A stretch of DNA of 40,087 bases from Acidobacteriota bacterium (GCA_022821775.1 JAJECY010000208.1:1-40087); one strand, 5' to 3'. Counted from the first letter of the stretch, positions 17,135-25,894 are shown. Notes: generated by a model not told the origin, from the sequence alone. Program-made: numbers and translations.

Positions 17135-17410
17135 TCAGTGGACCGTGTCCGGCAGCAGCAGGCTGTTGCGGTCTCCGCTGGTGGCCCAACCCTGCTCGAC
17201 TTTCATGATGAGTCCGTGGAACAGGATGTCGCTCCCGGACAGAACCACCAGCACGTCGCCGGGATTGACCTCGGGGTTCTTGAGCTCGAACCGGATTACC
17301 GAAGCCCGTCCGTTCTGCTGTTGCACGGTCTGATAGGAAAAGTTCTCTACCTCGACTGCCAGTGTCCTGGAATTGGAAGGAACTTCGTTACTCTCCTGCC
17401 GATCGGTCAC
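17135..17410 (-). CDS. Hypothetical 91-aa protein
   Basis: I do not recognise this family. The protein starts at GTG 17410, preceded by GAGGTG with 4-nt spacing. It has a polar N-terminus, then a soluble, mostly beta pattern (VENFSYQTV...SVIRFELKN...DVLVVLSGSDILFHGLIMKVE). There is no signal peptide, membrane helix or cysteine. Its start faces that of the 162-aa gene on the other strand across only 22 bp, so the ribosome-binding sites of both genes sit in that gap. It lies upstream of the Gld-type ABC operon promoter on the same strand. Confidence 0.6.
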   Translation of the reverse strand: MTDRQESNEVPSNSRTLAVEVENFSYQTVQQQNGRASVIRFELKNPEVNPGDVLVVLSGSDILFHGLIMKVEQGWATSGDRNSLLLPDTVH

Positions 17411-17432
17411 GTTTCACCTCAAGGGATTGGCA

Positions 17433-17921
17433 ATGGTACAATCCGGCGCCATGAGCGGGACGGTCACCACGCATCGGAGGTCAGCGGCAGGCCGGGCGGC
17501 CGTAGTCGCTTTCGCGCTGCTGGCTCATCCCGGGCCGGCAACTTCCGGGGACAAGAACCTGGTGGTCAGCGGGCGCCTGGTGTGTCTGGGAGCAGGCCTC
17601 GAGGAAATCTCCTGCGAAGAGTCCGCCACCCGGTTGGCCCTCAAAGGAGACGCCGGGCGAATCCATCCCCTGGCGGCCGGGGACGCCGCCAACACCCTTC
17701 TGCAGGAAAAACGGCTCAAGACACGAGAATTTCGGCTGACCTTGAGATCCCTGGATGGCGGCAATACCTATCAAATCGTCAAATCCCAACTGATCCGCGC
17801 CGGAACAATCTACGATTTCCACTACTTCTGCGAAATCTGCAACATCACCACCTATGCGCCCGGACCCTGCATGTGCTGCCGCGCACCAACCGAGTACCGC
17901 GAGGCGCCAGCCACTCCCTAG
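17433..17921 (+). CDS. Secreted cysteine-cluster protein, function unknown
   Basis: This 162-residue protein starts at ATG 17433, preceded by AAGGGA at suitable spacing; an internal ATG at 17451 is an alternative. The N-terminus looks like a Sec signal (arginines, then AAVVAFALLAHPGPATS). The C-terminus holds a compact cysteine cluster, C133, C136, C146, C148 and C149, in the pattern CxxC...CxCC, which suggests metal binding or disulphides. I cannot assign a family. It is the only plus-strand gene among minus-strand operons here and diverges from the 91-aa gene with a 22-bp gap. Confidence 0.65.
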   Translation: MVQSGAMSGTVTTHRRSAAGRAAVVAFALLAHPGPATSGDKNLVVSGRLVCLGAGLEEISCEESATRLALKGDAGRIHPLAAGDAANTLLQEKRLKTREFRLTLRSLDGGNTYQIVKSQLIRAGTIYDFHYFCEICNITTYAPGPCMCCRAPTEYREAPATP

Positions 17922-17971
17922 TCTCCGTATGCGGTTGGAATTTTCGGGGCGGTGAATGCCGAAGTCGGAAT

Positions 17972-18505
17972 CTACCGGGACGCCGGCTCCGCGGAGGCAT
18001 CCTCCATGGACTGCTGGAGATAGTCGAGCACAGCCCGCACGGAGACGATCCTGGGGGGATGGTCATGGCTGACCACCGGGATGTGGCGAAATCCCTCCAC
18101 CGACATCTGGTGGAGGACAAAGCGAATGGATTCCTCTGCCTCCATGGTCACCGGATTGGGGGTCATGACCTCTGAAATTCTGACGGAACCGAGGGAGCCT
18201 TCCATTCCCCCCAGCTTGTAGAGCACGTCTCGTTCCGACAGGATTCCAACCACGATTTCCTCTTCCATAACCAGGACGCACCCCACGCTCTTGTTCTTGA
18301 GAAGTTCGACCGCCTCCTCGACCGGGGCCTCGGGCGCAACCGTGACCGCGGGTTTGGGCTTGAGGTCGGCGATCGTATCCTCCATGAGGCGCTTCTGCAG
18401 CCCCTCGGTGGGCAAGGGGATGTCCAGCTTGGTGAAAGGCAGCAGACATTCGTCGCACCTGTCCGCCCCGGGAAGATTATACGAGCCGCAGGCAGGACAG
18501 ATCAT
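17972..18505 (-). CDS. Zinc-ribbon and CBS-domain pair protein
   Basis: The 177-residue protein begins with a zinc ribbon (C3, C6, C17, C20), followed by two CBS domains (about residues 45-105 and 110-170). CBS pairs usually bind adenosine nucleotides and act as energy sensors. Typical strings VGILSERDVLYKL and VMTPNPVTMEAEESI are present. ATG 18505 follows GAGG with 6-nt spacing; an in-frame extension to 18550 lacks support. It lies 96 bp downstream of korB on the same strand, and a second CBS protein lies just upstream of korA. That arrangement suggests regulation of the 2-oxoacid:ferredoxin oxidoreductase by energy charge, which is an inference. Confidence 0.88.
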   Translation of the reverse strand: MICPACGSYNLPGADRCDECLLPFTKLDIPLPTEGLQKRLMEDTIADLKPKPAVTVAPEAPVEEAVELLKNKSVGCVLVMEEEIVVGILSERDVLYKLGGMEGSLGSVRISEVMTPNPVTMEAEESIRFVLHQMSVEGFRHIPVVSHDHPPRIVSVRAVLDYLQQSMEDASAEPASR

Positions 18506-18601
18506 GAGGTTCCTCACAAGAAGACAGATCTTCGGCTTACCTCTGCCCACTACATGGCCAGTGGCAATCGGGGCGCGGCCGGCGGGTCCACGGAAAGAAG
18601 A

Positions 18602-19645
18602 CTATTTCACGACCCAGGTATCGCCGCTGTTGAGCAGTCGTTCCAGGTCTCCGGATCCCGAACGGCTGATTGCGTCTTGCACCTGGGCTTCCATCAGCTC
18701 GTCGTAGGTCGGCTTGGCCACGGAGCGGAAAACTCCCAGGGGCACGGGAAAATCGGGATAGTCCATGCGCGCCAGCAGATTCGCCAGGTGGGGATCCGGG
18801 TCGTGAATATCGTGAATCAGCAGATCCGCTTCGGAATTCTCCCGGCGAAGATCGACTACCTCCAGTTTGAGGCCGTTCAGCCGAATTCCCTTGTCCCGGT
18901 CCCTGCCGAATACCAGCGGCATCCCGTCCTCCAGCCGGATGGTGCGATCGTCTCGAAACCCCCGTTCGGAGAAGTGCTTGAAGGCCCCGTCGTTGAAGAT
19001 GTTGCAATTCTGAAATACTTCCACGAAGGACACTCCCTTGTGGTGGGCCGCCTGGGTAAGGACCGAGGAGAGATGCTTCACATCCACGTCGATGGAGCGG
19101 GCCACAAAGGTGGCCTCGTTGGAGATCGCAATGCACAAGGGGTTGATCGGATAGTCGATGGACCCGGCCGGAGTGGACTTGGTCTTCTTGCCGAACTCGG
19201 AAGTCGGAGAATACTGGCCCTTGGTCAAGCCGTAAATCCGGTTGTTGAACAGAATGATGTTGACGTCCAGATTCCTGCGGACCGCATGCATGAAATGGTT
19301 GCCGCCGATGCTCAAGGCATCGCCATCCCCGGTAATCACCCACACCGACAACTCGGGACGGGAGGCCTTGATTCCGGTAGCCAGGGTCGGAGCCCGGCCG
19401 TGAATTCCGTGAAAGCCATAGGTGTTCACATAGTAGGGAAAGCGGCTGGAGCAACCGATCCCGGAGACAAAGACAAAGTTCTCCCTGGGGATGTTCAGAT
19501 CGGGCAGCATCTTCTGAGTCTGGGCCAGAATGGAGTAGTCCCCGCAACCCGGACACCATCTCACCTCCTGGTCGCTCATGAAATCCCGGCGTCTCAAGGG
19601 GAGCACGGCCGCCCCTTCCCGCCCTCTGTCGCCGTCATGGCTCAT
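18602..19645 (-). CDS. korB: 2-oxoacid:ferredoxin oxidoreductase, beta subunit
   Basis: The 347-residue protein is the thiamine-diphosphate-binding beta subunit of a two-subunit KorAB-type enzyme that oxidatively decarboxylates 2-oxoglutarate or a related 2-oxoacid using ferredoxin. Visible motifs are WCPGCGDYS (residues 30-38), GIGCSSRFPYY with a cluster cysteine, and the TPP-binding GDGDALSIGGNH (106-117) ending in NNRIYGLTKGQ. ATG 19645 has AGGAG 9 nt upstream; a second methionine at residue 23 is an alternative start. It follows korA by 59 bp. Substrate preference for 2-oxoglutarate over pyruvate is inferred from the two-subunit organisation. Confidence 0.92.
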   Translation of the reverse strand: MSHDGDRGREGAAVLPLRRRDFMSDQEVRWCPGCGDYSILAQTQKMLPDLNIPRENFVFVSGIGCSSRFPYYVNTYGFHGIHGRAPTLATGIKASRPELSVWVITGDGDALSIGGNHFMHAVRRNLDVNIILFNNRIYGLTKGQYSPTSEFGKKTKSTPAGSIDYPINPLCIAISNEATFVARSIDVDVKHLSSVLTQAAHHKGVSFVEVFQNCNIFNDGAFKHFSERGFRDDRTIRLEDGMPLVFGRDRDKGIRLNGLKLEVVDLRRENSEADLLIHDIHDPDPHLANLLARMDYPDFPVPLGVFRSVAKPTYDELMEAQVQDAISRSGSGDLERLLNSGDTWVVK

Positions 19646-19704
19646 GGTTGACTGCTCCTGGCCGGTTTCCCCGGAGGGACCGGCTCACTGTCGCCGCCCT
19701 GGAA

Positions 19705-21564
19705 TCAGAGCATCTCTCCAATGGCTTCCTGCAGTTCGGAAATCTTGAAGGGAAGGCCTCGCACCCTGTTGAAACCGACGGCATCCACCAGGTAGCGAGA
19801 CCGCAAGATCATCAACAACTGACCCAGATTAAGCTCGGGCACCAAAACCCTGTCAAATCGAGAGAGAACCTCTCCCAAGTTCCCGGGCAGAGGATTCAGG
19901 TACTGCAAATGTAGGCTGGAGACGGGATGGCCCTGCTCCTGCATACTCTCAACGGCGGAGGTGATGGCGCCGTAGGTTGAACCCCAGCCGACCACCAGGA
20001 TCTTTCCTTGCGGCTTTCCGAAGACCTCGGCCGGCGGAATGAAGTCGGCAATTCGGGCTATCTTCTCGGCCCGCAGACGCACCATGTGGTCATGGTTGTC
20101 AGGGTTGTAACTGACGTTCCCGGTGATATTCTGCTTCTCCAGGCCACCGATGCGATGCTCCAGTCCCGGGGTGCCCGGGATGGCCCAGGGCCGGGAAAGG
20201 GTCTTCTCATCCCGCAGATAGGGTTGAAACCCCTCCGCCTCTGTCCTGAAGCGAACCTCAATGTCGGGGAGGTTCGCCACCGACGGAATTTTCCAGGGCT
20301 CCGACCCGTTGGCCAGGTAGCCGTCGGAGAGGAAGAAGACCGGGGTCATGAACCGGGTGGCCAAGCGAAAGGCCTCGAAGGCCATGGTGAAGCAGCCGGA
20401 TGGCGTCGCCGGCGCAACCACCGCCACGGGACACTCCCCGTTCCGCCCGAACAGGGCCTGCAGCAGATCCGCCTGTTCGGTCTTGGTGGGCAGACCCGTG
20501 CTGGGACCGCCGCGTTGAATGTTGGCGATGACCAGTGGCAATTCCGTCATGACGGCCAGCCCGATGGCCTCCGACTTGAGGGCGACCCCCGGTCCGCTGG
20601 TTCCGGTCAGTCCCAGGTGACCCGCAAAGGAAGAACCGATGGCGGCCCCCACGGCCGCAATCTCGTCTTCCGCCTGAAACGTCTTGATCCCGAAATTCTT
20701 GTGGCGGGCCAATTCGTGCAGGATATCGCTGGCCGGCGTGATGGGGTAGCTGGCATAGAAAAGGGGCCGTCGCAGCTTCTGAGAAGCCGCGATGAAACCG
20801 AAAGCCGTGGCCTCGTTGCCGGTAATGTTGCGGTACTTGCCGGGAGCCAACCTGGCGGTGCGCACCCGATAGTGGGTGGTGAAGAGCTCGGTGGTGTCGG
20901 CGTAGTTGTAACCGCTTCGCAAGGCCAGGGAATTTGCGGCCAGAATCTGGGGCCTCATCTTGAATTTGGCCTCGATCCAGGAGAGCGTCGGCTCCAGGGG
21001 ACGATCGTAGAGCCAGTAGGTAATTCCGAGAGCGAAGAAGTTCTTGCACCGGTCCGCGTCCCTCTTGTGAAGGTTCAGCTCCTGCAGCGCCTTGCCGTTC
21101 AGCTCGGTCAAAGGCACGGCGATCAGACGGTAACCCGACAGGCTCCCGTCCTCCAGGGGGTTGGACCCATAGCCCGCTTTCTTCAGATTCAAGGGCAGGA
21201 AGGAATTGGAATTGGCAATGACAATGCCCCCGGGCTCGAGGTCCGACAGGTGCACCCTGAGAGCCGCCGGGTTCATGGCCACCAGAACGTTGGGCTGATC
21301 GCCGGGAGTCCGAATGTCTCGACTGCTGAAGTTTATCTGGAAACCGCTCACACCCGGCAGGGACCCGGCGGGTGCGCGAATCTCGGCCGGGAAATCGGGG
21401 AGGGTGCTGATGTCGTTCCCAAAGATCGCCGAGGTATTGGTGAACTGGGTCCCGGTCAACTGCATGCCGTCGCCCGAGTCCCCGGCAAACCGGATGGTTG
21501 CGTTTTCGATCTCGACGATGTCCCGGCCGGACTTGTGGTTTTTTTCGGTGGTTGTGGCAGGCAC
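19705..21564 (-). CDS. korA: 2-oxoacid:ferredoxin oxidoreductase, alpha subunit (gamma-alpha fusion)
   Basis: The 619-residue protein fuses the gamma domain (about residues 18-195, with [11 protein letters not shown]) to the pyrimidine-binding alpha domain (from about residue 245, [16 protein letters not shown]... YPITPAS) and the C-terminal transketolase-like domain ([12 protein letters not shown]). This is the standard KorA architecture. The start is GTG 21564; the AAGGAG upstream is about 17 nt away, so a slightly different start is possible. No separate ferredoxin-like delta subunit is present nearby, as usual for KorAB. The gene lies between a CBS protein gene and korB in one minus-strand unit. 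Confidence 0.93.
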   Translation of the reverse strand: MPATTTEKNHKSGRDIVEIENATIRFAGDSGDGMQLTGTQFTNTSAIFGNDISTLPDFPAEIRAPAGSLPGVSGFQINFSSRDIRTPGDQPNVLVAMNPAALRVHLSDLEPGGIVIANSNSFLPLNLKKAGYGSNPLEDGSLSGYRLIAVPLTELNGKALQELNLHKRDADRCKNFFALGITYWLYDRPLEPTLSWIEAKFKMRPQILAANSLALRSGYNYADTTELFTTHYRVRTARLAPGKYRNITGNEATAFGFIAASQKLRRPLFYASYPITPASDILHELARHKNFGIKTFQAEDEIAAVGAAIGSSFAGHLGLTGTSGPGVALKSEAIGLAVMTELPLVIANIQRGGPSTGLPTKTEQADLLQALFGRNGECPVAVVAPATPSGCFTMAFEAFRLATRFMTPVFFLSDGYLANGSEPWKIPSVANLPDIEVRFRTEAEGFQPYLRDEKTLSRPWAIPGTPGLEHRIGGLEKQNITGNVSYNPDNHDHMVRLRAEKIARIADFIPPAEVFGKPQGKILVVGWGSTYGAITSAVESMQEQGHPVSSLHLQYLNPLPGNLGEVLSRFDRVLVPELNLGQLLMILRSRYLVDAVGFNRVRGLPFKISELQEAIGEML

Positions 21565-21633
21565 GGTGGTTGAGATTTTCGCTCCTTGAAGCTCAACTTC
21601 CCAAATGGGCTCCGAAACCGGTGGAATTCCTCC

Positions 21634-22170
21634 TCAGGCTCCGTCAGGCTCGCTGAAATTCTGACCGGGCCTGGGCGGAAGGGAAAACACCTCCTGAGGG
21701 TAGCACTCCAACAGATAGTCAACGATGTTGATCACGGACAGGCAATCGCAGACTCGATTGGCCGAATCGACCAGCGGAATATGGCGGTAGCCGCCCTGGT
21801 TCATCAGACGAACCGCATCCAGCAGAGAATCGTCCGGACTCAGGACCGCCGGCTCCGGCGTCATGAGGTCGCGAATCGGCCGTTCCAGACCCGACCGGCC
21901 GCGTCCTACCACCTTGCGAATCAGATCCCTTTCGGTGAATATGCCCAGCAGACTCGATCCCGCCGCCACCAGGGCACAACCGTTGCGCCTTCGCTGCATG
22001 GTTGCAATGGTCTCCCCCAAACTGGTTTCCGGGGCCACGCAAACCATTTCCTTCAGTTGCAGGTGCCGAATCTTGGTCCGGCGCAGGTTCAATTCGACGC
22101 TCATGCCTTCAAGCCCTGCAATTTCCACCATCTCCAACCTGACATCATCACACTCGATTAGTTCCATCAT
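21634..22170 (-). CDS. CBS-domain pair protein upstream of korA
   Basis: This 178-residue protein carries two CBS domains at about residues 38-90 and 100-160, with motifs LGIFTERDLIRKVV and LMTPEPAVLSPDDSLLDAVRLM. A short N-terminal region (MELIECDDVRLEMVEI...) is unlike the zinc ribbon of the other CBS protein downstream. It lies 69 bp upstream of korA on the same strand and is probably the first gene of the kor unit. Nucleotide sensing is the usual role of such domains. ATG 22170 is followed by a second in-frame ATG. Confidence 0.88.
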   Translation of the reverse strand: MMELIECDDVRLEMVEIAGLEGMSVELNLRRTKIRHLQLKEMVCVAPETSLGETIATMQRRRNGCALVAAGSSLLGIFTERDLIRKVVGRGRSGLERPIRDLMTPEPAVLSPDDSLLDAVRLMNQGGYRHIPLVDSANRVCDCLSVINIVDYLLECYPQEVFSLPPRPGQNFSEPDGA

Positions 22171-22227
22171 AACACACCTATACCGCTACCAATGGCTACA
22201 TGCGGACGCCTCTTTTCGCCCTTCAGG

Positions 22228-22440
22228 TCAACCGATCACCAGAACGGCCGTGCCCTGGATCTTTCCCGCCCGAAGCGCCGACAGCGCCTGGTTGGCATCG
22301 CTCAGAGCAAAGGGATTGACCTGAGTTCCGATGGTGACCCGGCTCGCCAACTCCAGAAACTCCTCTCCATCGCGCCGGGTGAGATTGGCGACCGAGCGCA
22401 CCACCCTTTCTCCCCAGAGAATCGAATAGGGAAAGGCCGT
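22228..22440 (-). pseudogene. C-terminal remnant of a zinc-dependent alcohol dehydrogenase
   Basis: On the minus strand the 70 codons between the cyclase stop TAG (22443-22441) and TGA (22230-22228) encode a segment typical of the C-terminus of zinc-dependent alcohol dehydrogenases. Key strings are LWGERVVRSVANLTRRDG, PFALSDANQALSALRAG and KIQGTAVLVIG. The catalytic and Rossmann regions are absent and there is no start codon context. The fragment is directly abutted, in frame, by the end of the cyclase gene, so a deletion or rearrangement probably joined two genes here. Confidence 0.8.
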
Positions 22441-23427
22441 CTAGAATGTCGCGATGGGATTCAGAGGGGACCCGGTGGCGCCGGGCACCCGCAGAGGGGC
22501 TACCGTCATGAGGAACTCCCACCGCTGGCGGGCTTGGGCGGCCTCGCCGACAGCCTCCAGATCCAGAACATCCAGGATGGGTGTTCCCATTCCCACGATC
22601 AGGACCATGTGAACCGGCAGGAAAGAGTCCTTCACTTGAGAGGGCATGACGTCGGTGGCCAGATCGCTGCCCACGATGGCCACGTCGCGCTCTTTCAGCC
22701 AGGGCAGGCAGGAGGCGTGCAGACCGGCCGAATTCTGCATGATGTCCCAGCCGCCCTCGGCGCGACGCCTGGCCCAGCGTCCGGTCCGAAGCAGTAGGGC
22801 ATCTCCCGAGCCCACCCGGACTCCAGCCTTCTTCTCCCAGGCTTCCAGGTCTTCAGGGTAAATCGCCTTGTCTCCGGGGAGATAGTCCAAGCCCCACAGG
22901 CGGGGCATATCCATGAGCACGGCCCGGGTGAAAATACCGTCCTTCAGGGTGTGGACCGAGAGCTTGCCAGCCCCACTCCGGGTGACTTCGTCCCTGGAAA
23001 AACCGTTGTACATCTTTCCCTGGTAAAAGAAATGGCACAGGGCATCCACATGGGTGGTGGTGAATCCATGAAAGCTCACCGCAAACCGATCGTTGGCACC
23101 CACCGAGTCGGGCTTGAAACTCTCCGGCAACATCACGTGCTCGAAGGGAGGCGAGCCATCCTGCTCGACCTTTATGGCGTCGTGCGCCATGGAAACCGAG
23201 ACCCCCTCCTTCACCAGGGCGGCCGCCTGCTTGCGCTTTTCGGCCGTGATCAGGTTGATCGTTCCCAACTGGTCCTCCGCCCCCCAACGACCCCAGTTGG
23301 AAAGCGTGCTCATCATCCGGTCGACGTCCTTGCTGGTCAGGTTCTTTGAACTCCGGCAGACCATGACCGGCGCCGTTACCGTCAACAGCAGCACATGGGT
23401 GACAACAACGAATCGGGACAGTTTCAT
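22441..23427 (-). CDS. Cyclase-family (kynurenine formamidase-like) metal hydrolase
   Basis: This 328-residue protein belongs to the Cyclase family (PF04199), metal-dependent hydrolases that include kynurenine formamidase. The family metal-binding motif appears as THVDALCHF, and WGAEDQLGTINLIT is typical of the longer cyclase subgroup. A hydrophobic N-terminal segment (residues 4-24) looks like a signal peptide or anchor. ATG 23427 has GAGG 9 nt upstream; an in-frame extension to 23520 is unlikely. The C-terminus ends at a TAG that directly abuts an alcohol dehydrogenase remnant in the same frame, so the last residues may not be native. The substrate is unknown. Confidence 0.85.
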   Translation of the reverse strand: MKLSRFVVVTHVLLLTVTAPVMVCRSSKNLTSKDVDRMMSTLSNWGRWGAEDQLGTINLITAEKRKQAAALVKEGVSVSMAHDAIKVEQDGSPPFEHVMLPESFKPDSVGANDRFAVSFHGFTTTHVDALCHFFYQGKMYNGFSRDEVTRSGAGKLSVHTLKDGIFTRAVLMDMPRLWGLDYLPGDKAIYPEDLEAWEKKAGVRVGSGDALLLRTGRWARRRAEGGWDIMQNSAGLHASCLPWLKERDVAIVGSDLATDVMPSQVKDSFLPVHMVLIVGMGTPILDVLDLEAVGEAAQARQRWEFLMTVAPLRVPGATGSPLNPIATF

Positions 23428-23582
23428 CTTCTTGATCCTCCCATTGGAACGGCGACTCATCGCCAGGACCTCTCCCGTCTTTGGCTTCGATAGTTTATCG
23501 ATGCCCAACCGGCTCTTCAATCGTTTTGGCCGGCAAGGGCGGGACGCCGGCCGGAAGACAAAAAGAGATTCGAAAGCTGCAC

Positions 23583-23588
23583 TATAAT
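23583..23588 (+). promoter_or_regulatory. TATAAT box directly before the MFS gene
   Basis: A perfect TATAAT ends 9 nt before the preferred ATG (23598) of the MFS gene. No good -35 hexamer is seen at 16-18 bp. If used, the transcript would begin at or within a few bases of the start codon, that is, be leaderless. Confidence 0.4.
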
Positions 23589-23597
23589 GAACGCCAC

Positions 23598-24779
23598 ATG
23601 TTATTGAATCGAGAAGGCTTCAAATTTCTTGCCTATATAAGCATCAGCGCCCTGCTGAGCTTCACCATGTGGACGCTCATCCTGGTCCCCGACTACCTGG
23701 CTCATCAGGGGTGGTCGGCCCAGAAGATCGGCTGGGCCATGGGCCTGTTTTTCGTCTTTGCCCTCGTCACCCGGATCTTCTCGGGGCACCTGGCCGACCG
23801 CATCGGAAACGTGCCCACCGCCCTGGTCGGCACCGGCATTGCCTTGATTGGCTGTATCTTCTATTGGGTCTCCCTCTGGTGGCCGGACGCCCTCTTCGCG
23901 GCTCGCGCCCTTCACGGCGCCGGGGGATCGATGGTTGCCTCCGGCGCTCTTTTTCACCTGGTGAGATCGGTGCCCCAGAATCTCAAGGGGCGGGTGATGG
24001 GTTATTTCGGCCTGCCCGGGTTCGTGATGATGGGAGTGGGTCCCTTCATCGCCGAGACGTTGCATCGTACCTGGGGAATGGTCGGGGTGTTCACCTTCAT
24101 CCTGGTCAACTTCGTAGCGGTTGGCATTCTCCTCCGCTGCCTGCCGCGGCCCCTGGCTCCCAGGGGTACGCGAAGGACCACCTTCAGCCGCGCCTTCAGA
24201 GAGAGCTTCCCCAATCTGAGACCCGTGATTTTCTTCGCTTTTTGCTTTGGAGCCGGCTTGTCCGCCTGGAGCAGCTTTCTGGCTCCCACCGTGAGTTGGA
24301 TCGGAGCCGGAGCAGTCTCGGCCTTTGGCGTCGGCTACGGCTCGGGAGCCTTGATGACTCGTCTGGGCCTGAGTCAAAGACTGGATCGGGGCAGGAATCG
24401 CCTGATCGCCATCTCCAGCCTTACGCTATACGGAGTGGGGCTTGCCTGGATTCCTCATGCCGATCATGCCTGGCAATTGGGACTCATCGGGTTCGGTTGC
24501 GGGATGAGCCATGGCCTCTACTACCCGGCCTTGAGCTCCTACGCCGCCGAGCGTTTTCACCCCCTGCACACCGGAAACGCCATGAGTCTCTACATGTCCG
24601 CCTTCAGCCTGGGAATGTTTCTGGGGTCTCCGCTCTGGGGCTACGTGGGAAACCAATGGGGATACCTCTGGATCTTCGCATCGGCAGGCCTGCTGGTGTT
24701 CTGCTCGACCCTGATTTTTGTGATTTCACGTACCTGGCGGCCGGCCAGGAAGCTGATCTGGGCGAAGGCTGACCCCTGA
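23598..24779 (+). CDS. MFS transporter
   Basis: The 393-residue protein has about twelve hydrophobic helices and the MFS loop 2-3 signature in FSGHLADRIGN (about residues 60-70). A central charged loop near residue 195 separates the two six-helix halves, and related glycine-rich helix patterns recur in both. It is an inner-membrane secondary transporter; the substrate cannot be read from sequence. I chose ATG 23598 because hydrophobic MFS sequence begins shortly after it; the frame extends to 23481 but that extension is not MFS-like. No Shine-Dalgarno is present before this ATG and a TATAAT lies 9 nt upstream, hinting at a leaderless mRNA. Confidence 0.88.
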   Translation: MLLNREGFKFLAYISISALLSFTMWTLILVPDYLAHQGWSAQKIGWAMGLFFVFALVTRIFSGHLADRIGNVPTALVGTGIALIGCIFYWVSLWWPDALFAARALHGAGGSMVASGALFHLVRSVPQNLKGRVMGYFGLPGFVMMGVGPFIAETLHRTWGMVGVFTFILVNFVAVGILLRCLPRPLAPRGTRRTTFSRAFRESFPNLRPVIFFAFCFGAGLSAWSSFLAPTVSWIGAGAVSAFGVGYGSGALMTRLGLSQRLDRGRNRLIAISSLTLYGVGLAWIPHADHAWQLGLIGFGCGMSHGLYYPALSSYAAERFHPLHTGNAMSLYMSAFSLGMFLGSPLWGYVGNQWGYLWIFASAGLLVFCSTLIFVISRTWRPARKLIWAKADP

Positions 24780-24798
24780 AACTTTCCGTTCTTACAAT
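24769..24798 (+). promoter_or_regulatory. Possible promoter of the DapA-like gene
   Basis: CTGACC (24769-24774) and TACAAT (24793-24798) are separated by 18 bp, partly inside the end of the MFS gene. The match is moderate. It would start transcription about 45 nt before the DapA-like gene. Confidence 0.3.
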
Positions 24799-24851
24799 GA
24801 CAACCTCGAATGGGAGGCGAAAGCTACCCGGAACCTTGGGAGAAAGAGGCG

Positions 24852-25817
24852 ATGGAGACACAATCCAAGCAGAAACTCGAGACGGGGGCCGGTCCGCTCC
24901 CCTTCACCGAACTCGATACCGTCACCGTGCTGTTGCCGGTGCCTTTCCGGGGAGGACGGTTGGACGGGCGGGCACACGCCCGGAACCTGGACTACCTGCT
25001 GGGAAACTGTTCTTTGGATGAAGGGCGCAGGCGGGTCATTGGAATCGGGGGAACCAGCCTGATCCACCACCTCGACCGGAGCACCTTGTTGGAGTTGACT
25101 CGGTCGACCGGGCGCCGGCTGGGGGCAGAGGCGCTCTTCATGGCCGGGGTCATTCCCACGCCCCCCTCCGAAGCCAGGCGATTCATCCAGGAATGCCTGA
25201 GCCTGGAGAGACCCCCCGACTACTTTCTGCTGATGCCCATTCCCGGGCTGTGCAACCCCGAGGGTGTCGAAGCCGAGCTTTCCGCTCTTTCGGAGTTCTT
25301 TCAAGACCGAGGGGCGGGACGCTTTGTCCTCTACCTGCGCACTGGCCGCCTGAACGCGGCCTATGCTAGACTCGCCTCCAGACTTGCCAACATTGCCGGC
25401 ATCAAGGTGGGCACCCGGCCCGCAGACGTGCAGGAGCTTCGAAAGGCGGTGCCCCACTCCAAGAGGGTACTCTGGGGAGTAGGCGACCGGGTGACGGCGG
25501 CGGCCCGCCTGGGCGCGCGGGGCCACACCTCGGGACTGACGCTGATCTGTCCCCGCCTCTGCGATGCCATCAACAACGCCTGCCGGCGCGAGGACTTCGA
25601 GGCCTGCGCCGAGTTGGAGCAGGTGGTTTCGGGTCTTGAAGAGATTCGTTTCATGGAGGATCGAATCTACAACTACTCCGCCGTGGTCGCCGCCAGCCGG
25701 TTGGGTGGATTCCAGGACATCGACCTGGGAGAAGGGGGGCCGTTCAACGCCCCGCCACCGCCGGCGATCCTGCAGCAAATCGCCCGCTGCGTGGAGCGGT
25801 TGAAGCCCTACCACTGA
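24852..25817 (+). CDS. DapA-family (dihydrodipicolinate synthase-like) aldolase/lyase
   Basis: The 321-residue protein fits the DHDPS/N-acetylneuraminate lyase TIM-barrel family. The Schiff-base lysine is K185 in IAGIKVGT, and Y161 in FVLYLRTG occupies the position of the family tyrosine. The usual YNxP turn after that tyrosine is replaced by YLRTG, and the N-terminal GTTGE-type motif appears as GGTSLIHHLD. These differences suggest a substrate other than that of true DapA. ATG 24852 has GGGAGA about 8 nt upstream; an ATG at 24810 is the alternative. It lies 77 bp upstream of the pyruvate dehydrogenase E1 gene and is probably cotranscribed with it, so an aldolase acting on pyruvate or releasing it is a reasonable guess. 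Confidence 0.75.
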   Translation: METQSKQKLETGAGPLPFTELDTVTVLLPVPFRGGRLDGRAHARNLDYLLGNCSLDEGRRRVIGIGGTSLIHHLDRSTLLELTRSTGRRLGAEALFMAGVIPTPPSEARRFIQECLSLERPPDYFLLMPIPGLCNPEGVEAELSALSEFFQDRGAGRFVLYLRTGRLNAAYARLASRLANIAGIKVGTRPADVQELRKAVPHSKRVLWGVGDRVTAAARLGARGHTSGLTLICPRLCDAINNACRREDFEACAELEQVVSGLEEIRFMEDRIYNYSAVVAASRLGGFQDIDLGEGGPFNAPPPPAILQQIARCVERLKPYH

Positions 25818-25894
25818 CCGATTGCAGGCAACTGAATCGGAGCAAATCACCGAGTCGGCGGAAGAATGCCGACTCCAGGCGAGCGGGTCCAGGG

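Noticed and set aside
16361-18175. A 604-codon plus-strand frame spanning several genes
   Set aside because: It crosses gene boundaries on the opposite strand and shows no protein-like composition; genes with motifs lie on the other strand or in another frame.
20008-21573. A 521-codon open frame on the plus strand opposite korA
   Set aside because: It is an antisense frame kept open by high G+C codon use in korA; its composition is Gly/Arg/Gln-rich with no recognisable domain.
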